This document shows positions 52,730-61,000 of a DNA stretch of 64,000 nucleotides, one piece after another (the first letter of the stretch is position 1; every line of letters starts with the position of its first letter). The notes beneath the pieces were generated by a model. It was not told the origin of the DNA. It ran no database searches and saw only the letters and a list, made by a program, of their open reading frames with translations. The DNA comes from Lewinellaceae bacterium (GTDB lineage Bacteria > Bacteroidota > Bacteroidia > Chitinophagales > Saprospiraceae), in assembly GCA_020636215.1 (NCBI GenBank), contig JACJYG010000004.1, positions 248,001-312,000 of the forward strand. Direction: 5' to 3'. The position numbers and the translations under genes are program-made.

Positions 52730-54007
52730 ATGGCCAAAATACTCATAGTCGACGACGAAAAGATCATCCGCCGCACCCTGAGGGAAATCCTGGAGTTTGA
52801 GCAATACGAAGTGGAAGAAGCCTCCGATGGAGTGGAATGCCTTGCCAAGCTCAAACAGCAAAAATACGATGTCCTCATCCTGGACATCAAGATGCCGAAA
52901 ATGGATGGCATGGAAGCCCTGGAGCGAATACAGATCCTCTCCCCCGACACCCCGGTGGTCATGATCTCCGGCCATGCCAATATCGATACGGCCGTGGATG
53001 CCGTCAAAAAAGGCGCCTTTGATTTCATCTCCAAACCGCCCGACCTCAACCGCCTGCTCATCACCATCCGCAACGCGATGGATAAGTCGAACCTCATCAC
53101 CGAAACGAAGGTGCTGCAACGCAAGGTTTTCAAATCAAAAGTGCAGGAGATCATCGGCGAGTCGCCTCGCATTCAACAGGTCAAAGAAACGATTGAACTC
53201 GTGGCCCCGACCGATGCGCGCGTCCTCATCCTGGGTTCCAACGGAACCGGCAAGGAACTGGTGGCCCGCTGGCTCCACGAGCAGAGCCCCCGCGCCGGGC
53301 AGCCTATCGTGGAAGTCAATTGCGCCGCCATCCCTTCCGAACTGATCGAAAGCGAGTTGTTCGGCCATGAAAAAGGGGCTTTCACCTCCGCAATCAAGCA
53401 ACGGATCGGCCAATTTGAACAGGCCAATGGCGGCACCCTTTTCCTCGATGAAATCGGCGATATGAGCCTCTCTGCCCAGGCCAAGGTGCTGCGCGCCCTG
53501 CAGGAGAACCGCATCACGCGGGTCGGCGGCGATAAAGAAATACGCGTAGATGTGCGCGTGCTGGCGGCTACGAACAAGGACCTGCGCCGCGAGATCGAGG
53601 CCGGGCGATTTCGGGAAGACCTCTATCACCGCCTGGCCGTCATCATCATCGATGTACCGTCTCTGAATGACAGAAAAGAGGATATTCCAATGCTCGTCAA
53701 ACATTTTATCGCTCAGATTTGTAATGAATACGGCGTAAGCCCCAAGGAAATCACGGATAGCGCCCTGTCTAAGCTGAAAGCAGTTAACTGGACGGGCAAC
53801 ATCCGGGAGTTGCGCAACGTTATTGAACGCCTCATCATCCTGAGCGGCAACGTGATCGGCGAAGAGGACGTACGGCGCTACGTGCTTCCGGTTTCCGCAG
53901 CCCCGCAATTACAATTACAGGGCTTATTTGAACAATTCAACGACAAGGACGCACTGCATCAGTTCATAGAAGAAGAATTTGCAAGCTACAAAGGCATCCA
54001 GGCTTGA
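52730..54007 (+). CDS. NtrX-like sigma-54 response regulator lacking the HTH domain
   Basis: A 425-aa regulator. The receiver domain (1-120) has DDE (8-10), the phospho-acceptor Asp 52 in LILDIKMPKMDG, and SKPP with the conserved Lys near 102. The sigma-54 AAA+ domain (about 140-380) has Walker A GSNGTGKE (169-176), the sigma-54 contact loop GAFTSA (216-221; canonical GAFTGA, a known variant) and Walker B TLFLDEIGD. After the AAA+ domain the chain ends with QFIEEEFASYKGIQA; the usual Fis-type helix-turn-helix of NtrX/NtrC is missing. The next bases hold a terminator, leaving no room for it. The NtrY-like kinase at 7847-11398 is the best candidate partner. Confidence 0.88.
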   Translation: MAKILIVDDEKIIRRTLREILEFEQYEVEEASDGVECLAKLKQQKYDVLILDIKMPKMDGMEALERIQILSPDTPVVMISGHANIDTAVDAVKKGAFDFISKPPDLNRLLITIRNAMDKSNLITETKVLQRKVFKSKVQEIIGESPRIQQVKETIELVAPTDARVLILGSNGTGKELVARWLHEQSPRAGQPIVEVNCAAIPSELIESELFGHEKGAFTSAIKQRIGQFEQANGGTLFLDEIGDMSLSAQAKVLRALQENRITRVGGDKEIRVDVRVLAATNKDLRREIEAGRFREDLYHRLAVIIIDVPSLNDRKEDIPMLVKHFIAQICNEYGVSPKEITDSALSKLKAVNWTGNIRELRNVIERLIILSGNVIGEEDVRRYVLPVSAAPQLQLQGLFEQFNDKDALHQFIEEEFASYKGIQA

Positions 54008-54035
54008 CAATTCAGCATAAAAGACTTAACTAGGA

Positions 54036-54064
54036 AAGCCTGTCCATTTTCGACAGGCTTTTTT
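54036..54064 (+). terminator. intrinsic terminator after the sigma-54 regulator
   Basis: AAGCCTGTC (54036-54044) pairs perfectly with GACAGGCTT (54052-54060) around a seven-base loop, running into TTTTTT. It lies about 28 bp past the stop codon. Confidence 0.85.
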
Positions 54065-54103
54065 GCGCTAATAAAACTACAGCAATAGCCAATTAAACCA
54101 TAA

Positions 54104-54826
54104 ATGATGGTACAAGAAAATAACATTCCTAAACACCAGATGAAATCATGGGGCCGGCAGGTCAAGGGGGAGAACTCCTGGACGATGTTCAAGGTGATCT
54201 CCGAACTGGTGGAAGGTTTTGAGTCCCTCAATGAAATGGGCCCCTGTGTGTCCATTTTTGGCTCCGCCCGCACCCAACCGGACAACCCCTATTATAAAAA
54301 AGCCGTAGATATTGCCCGCCTGCTCACCGAAGCCGGCTACGGCGTCATCACCGGCGGCGGCCCCGGCATCATGGAGGCCGGCAACAAAGGCGCGCACCTC
54401 TATGGCGGCCGCTCCGTCGGGCTCAATATCGACCTGCCCTTCGAGCAAGGTTTCAATAAATATGTCGACCCCAACGCCAACCTCAACTTCCGCTATTTCT
54501 TCGTCCGAAAAGTGATGTTCGTCAAGTACGCCCAGGCCTTTGTGGCGCTGCCCGGCGGCTTCGGCACCATGGATGAACTGTTCGAAACCCTGACGCTGGT
54601 CCAAACCAAAAAGATCACCAAAGTTCCGGTGGTGCTGGTCGGCTCTGAATTCTGGAGCGGCCTCAAGGATTGGATCAAAGTGGCCATGCTGGAGCAAAAT
54701 GACAACATCAACGCGGAAGACCTCGACCTGATGCCGATTACGGACAGCCCGGAAGAGGTGGTTCGCATTATCAACGAATTCTACGCCGAACAAGGCGACC
54801 AGCTGAGCCCGAATTATCAGTTGTAA
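54104..54826 (+). CDS. LOG-family (TIGR00730) Rossmann-fold protein
   Basis: A 240-aa cytoplasmic protein of the lysine-decarboxylase-like LOG family, whose members hydrolyse cytokinin-type or purine nucleoside 5'-monophosphates. The nucleotide loop is GYGVITGGGPGIMEAGNKGA and the family signature PGGxGTxxE appears as ALPGGFGTMDELFE. Arg residues in FRYFFVRKVMFVKYA match the active-site Arg. An N-terminal extension of about 45 residues precedes the Rossmann fold. The start is the first of two consecutive ATGs. In bacteria the products are uncertain; the motifs are complete so activity is likely. Confidence 0.92.
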   Translation: MMVQENNIPKHQMKSWGRQVKGENSWTMFKVISELVEGFESLNEMGPCVSIFGSARTQPDNPYYKKAVDIARLLTEAGYGVITGGGPGIMEAGNKGAHLYGGRSVGLNIDLPFEQGFNKYVDPNANLNFRYFFVRKVMFVKYAQAFVALPGGFGTMDELFETLTLVQTKKITKVPVVLVGSEFWSGLKDWIKVAMLEQNDNINAEDLDLMPITDSPEEVVRIINEFYAEQGDQLSPNYQL

Positions 54827-54836
54827 GCCCCCGTAC

Positions 54837-54888
54837 CTCCAAGCTTCGGCTTGGAGAAGGCTCCGCACCTCCGGGCTTCTGCCCGGAG
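54837..54888 (+). repeat. two adjacent tetraloop hairpins
   Basis: Each has a perfect 8-bp stem beginning CTCC and ending GGAG: CTCCAAGC/GCTTGGAG around TTCG, and CTCCGGGC/GCCCGGAG around TTCT. They are 12 bp apart and begin 11 bp past the LOG-family stop. No T run follows, so they look like mRNA 3'-end stabilisers rather than terminators. Confidence 0.6.
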
Positions 54889-54950
54889 CTGGGTAATCAG
54901 CCGAATGGCTTTTCGTACAAGCCTCGCAGGCAAAAGCCATAACCCAAACA

Positions 54951-54986
54951 CAGCAGCCATCCCGGAAAGCCCGCGGATGGCTGCTG
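54951..54986 (+). terminator. 12-bp stem hairpin, probable transcript end
   Basis: CAGCAGCCATCC (54951-54962) pairs perfectly with GGATGGCTGCTG (54975-54986) around a 12-base loop. Downstream is CTGGTTTAAG, only a weak T run. It is the strongest stem in the gap and probably ends the LOG-family transcript. Confidence 0.5.
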
Positions 54987-55258
54987 CTGGTTTAAGCCAA
55001 TTCCAATGTGCCCAAACTGAAAAAATACGCACTTCTTAAAAAAAATCCCGTTCCACTGAAACTTCAGGCTGTTTCCAGCGTAAACCCATAAAATTTTCCT
55101 CACGTGCCCTAAAGTTTTCATTTGGCACTCCCCCCTCCACATTCCCAAATACCGCCCGGGCCTTGCCGCCATCCCCATTCCGGATGGAGGGCGGGGCGAA
55201 CCTTTTTTATTCAACAGCAAACTCCATATACATTTAAACAACTAAAAACCAAACCCTT

Positions 55259-57463
55259 ATGAGACTGATTTTTTTATTAGCCATTTTTCTCCTGGCTGCC
55301 GCCCCGAGCTTCGGGCAGTCCCTGCTGCAAAGTGGCGACCCCGCTGACCTAAACACGCAAACCCTGCGGCCAGAAAACGATTATTGGCTGGATGCCGATG
55401 CCGTTGACATCAGAACCCGCCCGGCTGCTGCGGCCAACGCTACTGCACGCGTGATCCCCATCCCCCCGGCCCGGCCGGCCGGAGGAAAAGGCAGAGACCC
55501 AGACCCTTGCACCCCCACCTTGTATGATGGCTTCGAATCAGGCAGCTACTCGCCAACCTGGGTAGAGACAGGAGGAAGCTACACCAGATCTGTGGACATG
55601 GTGGATCCCGCTGTGGGCAATTACAGCCTCACGCAGACTGGTAGTTCCTCCCATTACCAAGGGCTTCAGGCTACCTTCGCCCCCGCCCAGCCCGCGGAGA
55701 TGTCGTGGTGGGTTCAGCCCCAGTCCAATGCTTATTGTGGCTACGTGGTCATTGGAGACGAGAATACGCCTTCTAACAACGGCATCCTGTTTTTTTATTA
55801 CCACTATCCAACCAGTTCGCTCCGTTTCTATGCAAACAGTAGTAATGTTTTAGATATCCCTGGCAGCATCAACAACTGGTATCTCATTGAGATCAAGGAT
55901 ATTGACTGGACGAATAAACACTTTGACATCTATATAAACGGAGGCCTGATCCAATCGAATTTCCCCTTCCGTAGCCAGGCCTCAACCAGTGTCTCCAGAG
56001 CGTATCTGTACAACTTTTCATCAGGTACGGCAAAATACGATGACATCAATATTGGTTGCGAAGTAGCGGTTGACCCCTGCGCCAACGATACAGAAGCCCC
56101 CAGCATCTCCTGCCCGGGATTCGTCACCCCGGCCGTGCTGGACCCCAACAACTGCACCAACGCCCTGCCGGATTACCGGCCCTTTGTATCCGTTAGCGAC
56201 AACTGCGATGAAAACCCGGCACTGAGCCAGAGCCCAGAGCCCGGAACTGTCATTACCGGTGTACAAACCGTCACTGTAACCGTAACGGCGACCGATGCAT
56301 CCGGTAACAGCAACTCCTGCACCTACACCGTGCCGCATGTGGATGTCACGCCGCCTACTCCCGTGTGCCGCACCACTACCGTGTACCTCAACCCCTACGG
56401 CTATTACTTCCTGGAAGAGGAAGATGTGCTGGATTATGAACTTTCCTCTGATAATTGCGGAGAAGTGTACGTCACGGACATCGCCCCATACTACTTTGAC
56501 TGCTCCGACGTCGGCAATACTTATCCCGTCAATGTAAGTGTAGAAGATGAATCCGAAAACCCCGCCAGTTGCACCGCCATGATCACCGTAGAGAAGGGCA
56601 CCGAGCTGCCCTATCCCTGGGACAGCGAGGACATTGGCAATCCGGGAACGGGCAACAACTATGCCTACGACCCCTGTGAATATGAATTCACGATCAATGC
56701 CGGCGCGGCCAACAATATGCTGGGTAGTGACAACATGGCCTTCATCGAAAAGGACATGTGCGGCGATTTTGAAATTACCGTTCAGGTCCTCAGCATTACG
56801 CCCAACGGCTACGCCGGGCTGATGGCCCGCGAAAGCGATGCAGCCGGCAGCAAGATGGTTGGCATGTATTCCAACCATTCTCCCATGGTGCGCTGGGAAG
56901 CCCGCACGCTTACCAATGGCAACAAGGGGGCAAACTTCTTCCAAAAGCCTGCCCCCTACTGGCTCAAGCTGGTGCGGCAGGGTAACTGGTTCTTTGGCTA
57001 CTACTCCTTTAATGGGGTGAACTTCGCTATCGTAACCGCACAGTCGGTCCCGATGAATGACTGCCTCGAAATAGGGATGACGGCTTTCTCCAATATCCCG
57101 GGATCCACGGCGACAGCTGTATTCGGCAATGTGGATTGTGGCGAAGAAGAGGGTGAAGGGGTCATTCAGTTGCCAACAGCTGAACTGGGCCATGCCGGTA
57201 TCGGCCGCAACATCAGCCTGTTCCCCAACCCGGCAAGGGATGTGGTGACGGTAAGTTTCTCCGGCCTGCCCCAACAGTTGCCGGGGGGAGTAACATTGCG
57301 GTTGCGCAACGAACTCGGCCAGCTCCTCGAACAGCGACAGCTGGATGGCCCTGCCGAACGCTTCGAATGGAACGTCAACCAGCTACGCCCGGGCCTTTAC
57401 TTCATGGAAGTGCAGGAAGAAGGCCAGGCGCCGCAGGTGCTCAGGTTTGTGAAGGCGGAGTAG
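55259..57463 (+). CDS. secreted HYR-repeat protein with T9SS type A sorting domain
   Basis: A 734-aa protein: signal peptide (through APSFGQ), a LamG/concanavalin-like region (about 85-260, TLYDGFESGSYSPTWVETGG), two hyalin (HYR)-like repeats (about 270-440, EAPSISCPGFVTPAVL and TPPTPVCRTTTVYLN), a module of about 190 residues (LPYPWDSEDIGNPGTGNNY to ATAVFGNVDC) resembling DUF1349-type concanavalin folds, and a type A T9SS sorting domain (ISLFPNPARDVVTVSFSG to GLYFMEVQEEGQAPQVLRF). It should be exported and anchored on the surface by the PorU/PorV machinery encoded in the same window. It is paralogous to the next gene, sharing the last 65 bp including the stop with almost no change. Confidence 0.85.
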   Translation: MRLIFLLAIFLLAAAPSFGQSLLQSGDPADLNTQTLRPENDYWLDADAVDIRTRPAAAANATARVIPIPPARPAGGKGRDPDPCTPTLYDGFESGSYSPTWVETGGSYTRSVDMVDPAVGNYSLTQTGSSSHYQGLQATFAPAQPAEMSWWVQPQSNAYCGYVVIGDENTPSNNGILFFYYHYPTSSLRFYANSSNVLDIPGSINNWYLIEIKDIDWTNKHFDIYINGGLIQSNFPFRSQASTSVSRAYLYNFSSGTAKYDDINIGCEVAVDPCANDTEAPSISCPGFVTPAVLDPNNCTNALPDYRPFVSVSDNCDENPALSQSPEPGTVITGVQTVTVTVTATDASGNSNSCTYTVPHVDVTPPTPVCRTTTVYLNPYGYYFLEEEDVLDYELSSDNCGEVYVTDIAPYYFDCSDVGNTYPVNVSVEDESENPASCTAMITVEKGTELPYPWDSEDIGNPGTGNNYAYDPCEYEFTINAGAANNMLGSDNMAFIEKDMCGDFEITVQVLSITPNGYAGLMARESDAAGSKMVGMYSNHSPMVRWEARTLTNGNKGANFFQKPAPYWLKLVRQGNWFFGYYSFNGVNFAIVTAQSVPMNDCLEIGMTAFSNIPGSTATAVFGNVDCGEEEGEGVIQLPTAELGHAGIGRNISLFPNPARDVVTVSFSGLPQQLPGGVTLRLRNELGQLLEQRQLDGPAERFEWNVNQLRPGLYFMEVQEEGQAPQVLRFVKAE

Positions 57464-57597
57464 AGGAGTGGAGAAGTTTATTAGTTGAGGAAGTTGAGAG
57501 GGTTGAGAGGGTTGAGGAAGTTTAGTGGGTTGAGAGCAAGACTCAACCCACTCAACCTCCTCAACTTCACTCAACTTTTCTCAACTTTTCTCAACCT
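57464..57597 (+). repeat. word-repeat inverted repeat (GTTGAGAGG type)
   Basis: Left half: GAGGAAGTTGAGAGGGTTGAGAGGG tandem words (about 57485-57535). Right half: CTCAACCCACTCAACCTCCTCAAC complement words (57541-57597). Together they form a long imperfect hairpin directly after the stop of the preceding gene. An almost identical block follows the paralogue at 62248. A terminator hairpin follows at 57599. Confidence 0.75.
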
Positions 57598-57598
57598 G

Positions 57599-57644
57599 CA
57601 GCAGCGCCACCTCCGGGTTTCCCGGGGTTGGCGCTGCTGTTTTC
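57599..57644 (+). terminator. intrinsic terminator of the first HYR-repeat gene
   Basis: CAGCAGCGCCA (57599-57609) pairs with TGGCGCTGCTG (57629-57639), inner CCGGG/CCCGG stacking also possible, then TTTTC. It is nearly the same as the terminator at 62376. Confidence 0.8.
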
Positions 57645-58023
57645 TAGGCCCCTTGCCAAAAGGAAAGCAGCCTATTAAAAATCAGGCTTACTTAGGAATT
57701 TTTTTTAATGCTTTTTTGAAACTTCAAGCCTGTTTTATCGTACAGTTACCAAATGATTCTCTCTTTTGGGCTTTGGTTATGCCTGGGCTATTTCTGTAAA
57801 ATTCCAAAAACCATCCCCCTTTTGATTTTTCCATCCATTTACTTGAAATGTTTGGAATCCTGCAGTTGATATCTCAAAAACACTTCTGTTTGAAGTATTC
57901 TACCAAAGGCTATCTAAACCAGCATCCCCTCCCTGCTGACTAAGAGCATATTGGGAGCGGGTTCGTTATTCTTTGCCGACGATTAAACACCAGACTCAAA
58001 TTCCTAATAAACAATTTAATGAA
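57645..58023. other. intergenic region before the large HYR-array gene
   Basis: About 380 bp of moderately A/T-rich sequence without a gene. It should hold the promoter of the next gene; TATTCTTTG near 57967 is close to TAnnTTTG but has three spacer bases. No other signal was found. Confidence 0.35.
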
Positions 58024-61000
58024 ATGATGAAAAAATTTACACCATCTTTAGTAAGGGTATTACTGTTCAACATGCTCCTATGGTGTTTAGCAGCCTTAAG
58101 CCCAAGCCTTGCTTCCGGGCAAGTCCAAACCGAAACCTTTAACTACACCGGGGCCATGCAAACCTGGACGGTGCCGGCCGGAGTAACCAGTGTTACCATC
58201 GAGGCCTGGGGCGCCCAGGGCCAAACCAACGCCGGTGGCGACGTCGCCGGCGGCCTGGGAGGGTATGCTACCGGCGACCTGACGGTCACCCCCGGCCAGG
58301 TACTGAACATTTTTGTTGGAGGCGGCGGCGCCCAGAGTACCGCAGGCGGCTTCAATGGCGGAGGCAACGCCGGCACGGTAGGTTGTCCATCTGCATTAGC
58401 CGGCGGCGGCGGTGGCGCTTCTGACGTCCGGACAGGCGCCACGGGGCTCAATAACCGAGTCATTGTCGGCGCCGGCGGCGGTGGCGCTGGCGGTAATAGA
58501 GTTCAGGGCTGTGGACGTGGCACCGGCGGCGGTGGCGGAGGCGGCTGGTACGGCGGAGGCGGCGGCGCCGGCTGGCCCTATCAGTCAACAACCCTGCCTA
58601 CAGGTGGCACCCAGTCGGCGGGTGGTATTGGCGGGACATCTACTTATTCTATTCCCAATAGCAACGGAGCGCCAGGTAGCTTCGGCAGCGGCGGCCAGGG
58701 CGGCGATGAAGAATCTTCTAGCCAGGCAGGAAGCGGCACGGCCCAACCCGGCGGCAACGGCGGCGGCCTTACAGGTAGTAACGGCCAATACGTGGTTAAC
58801 TGGACAGGCCAGAGCGGCGCCGGCGGGTCCTCCTATATCGGAGGGGTAACCAATGGCAGCACTACACCCGGCCAACGTACCGGCAACGGCTTGGTCCAGA
58901 TCACCTATTCCGACGCTTGCGCCAACGATACGGAAGCACCCGGCATCAGCTGCCCGGGAACCATCTCCCCGGCCGTGCTGGACCCGAATACCTGCACCAA
59001 CGCTTTGCCGGATTACCGGCCCTTTGTATCCGTTAGCGACAACTGCGATGAAAACCCGGCATTGAGCCAGAGCCCCGCGCCCGGAACTGTCATCACTGGT
59101 GTACAAACCGTCACCGTAACCGTAACGGCTACTGATGCATCCGGAAATAGTAATTCCTGTACTTACAACGTACCCCATGTGGATAATACAGCCCCGACGG
59201 CCATTTGCCAGAACCTGACCGTGCAGCTCAACGCCGCCGGCGCCGCTTCCATCACCGCTAATGATGTCGATAATGGTTCCAACGACGCCTGCGGGATTCA
59301 GTCGGCTGTGCTCAGCCAGCAGTCATTTGGTTGTGCGGATGTCGGCGCCAACTCCGTCACCCTGACCGTAACCGATATCAACGGCAACTCCAGCAACTGT
59401 AACGCTAACGTTACGGTACAGGACAACGTGGCCCCTACCGCCCTTTGTCAGAATATCACCGTGCAGCTCAACGCCGCCGGTAATGCCTCCATCACCGCCA
59501 ATGATGTCGATAATGGCTCCAACGACGCCTGCGGGATTCAGTCGGCTGTGCTCAGCCAGCAGGCGTTTGGTTGTGCGGATGTCGGCGCCAATTCCGTCAC
59601 CCTGACCGTAACTGACAATAACGGCAACTCCAGCAACTGTAACGCTAACGTTACGGTACAGGACAACGTGGCCCCTACCGCTCTCTGCCAGAATCTCACT
59701 GTGCAGCTCAACGCCGCCGGTAATGCCTCCATCACCGCTAATGATGTCGATAATGGTTCCAACGACGCCTGCGGGATTCAGTCGGCTGTGCTCAGCCAGC
59801 AGTCGTTTGGTTGTGCGGATGTCGGCGCCAATTCCGTCACCCTGACCGTAACTGACAATAACGGCAACTCCAGCAACTGTAACGCTAACGTTACGGTACA
59901 GGACAACGTGGCCCCTACCGCTCTCTGCCAGAATCTCACTGTGCAGCTCAACGCCGCCGGTAATGCCTCCATCACCGCTAATGATGTCGATAATGGTTCC
60001 AACGACGCCTGCGGGATTCAGTCGGCTGTGCTCAGCCAGCAGTCGTTTGGTTGTGCGGATGTCGGCGCCAATTCCGTCACCCTGACCGTAACTGACAATA
60101 ACGGCAACTCCAGTAACTGCAACGCTAGTGTTACGGTACAAGACAACGTGGCCCCAACCGCCCTTTGTCAGAATATCACCGTGCAGCTCAACGCCGCCGG
60201 TAATGCCTCCATCACTGCTAATGATGTTGATAATGGCTCCAACGACGCCTGCGGGATTCAGTCGGCAGTACTCAGCCAGCAGGCGTTTGGTTGTGCGGAT
60301 GTCGGCGCCAACTCCGTCACCCTGACCGTAACTGACAATAACGGCAACTCCAGTAACTGCAACGCTAGTGTTACGGTACAAGACAACGTGGCCCCAACCG
60401 CCCTTTGTCAGAATATCACCGTGCAGCTCAACGCCGCCGGTAATGCCTCCATCACCGCTAATGATGTCGATAATGGCTCCAACGACGCCTGCGGGATTCA
60501 GTCGGCAGTACTCAGCCAGCAGGCGTTTGGTTGTGCGGATGTCGGCGCCAACTCCGTCACCCTGACCGTAACCGATAATAACGGCAACTCCAGCAACTGT
60601 AATGCTACCGTTACCGTACAGGACAACGTGGCCCCAACGGCGGTTTGCCAGAATATTACCGTGCAGCTCAACGCCGCCGGCGCCGCTTCCATCACCGCTA
60701 ACGATGTCGCAGGAGGCTCCAACGACGCCTGCGGGATTCAGTCGGCAGTACTCAGCCAGCAGTCATTTGGTTGTGTGGATGTCGGCGCCAACTCCGTCAC
60801 CCTGACCGTAACCGATAATAACGGTAACTCCAGCAGCTGCAGCGCTACCGTCACGGTACAAGACAACGTAGCCCCAACCGCCCTTTGTCAGAATATCACC
60901 GTGCAGCTCAACGCCGCCGGCGCTGCTTCCATCACCGCTAATGATGTCGATAATGGTTCCAACGACGCCTGCGGGATTCAGTCGGCAGTACTCAGCCAGC

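Larger units (their letters stand above)
54827..55258. other. hairpin-rich intergenic region before the HYR-repeat cluster
   Basis: No gene is supported in about 430 bp. It contains three strong hairpins: CTCCAAGC-TTCG-GCTTGGAG (54837-54856), CTCCGGGC-TTCT-GCCCGGAG (54869-54888) and a 12-bp stem CAGCAGCCATCC with GGATGGCTGCTG (54951-54986). The first two have stable tetraloops and no T runs. TACATTTA at about 55230 resembles a -7 box for the following gene. Confidence 0.5.

Noticed and set aside
56021..57274. 417-codon minus-strand frame
   Set aside because: Antisense of the first HYR gene, no recognisable domain and no start context.
57964..57975. Promoter TATTCTTTG before the HYR-array gene
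   Set aside because: Three instead of two bases between TA and TTTG and no upstream -33 element; too weak to list as a feature.
59323..60381. 352-codon minus-strand repetitive frame
   Set aside because: Antisense of the 240-bp HYR array; its repeats simply mirror the plus-strand units.
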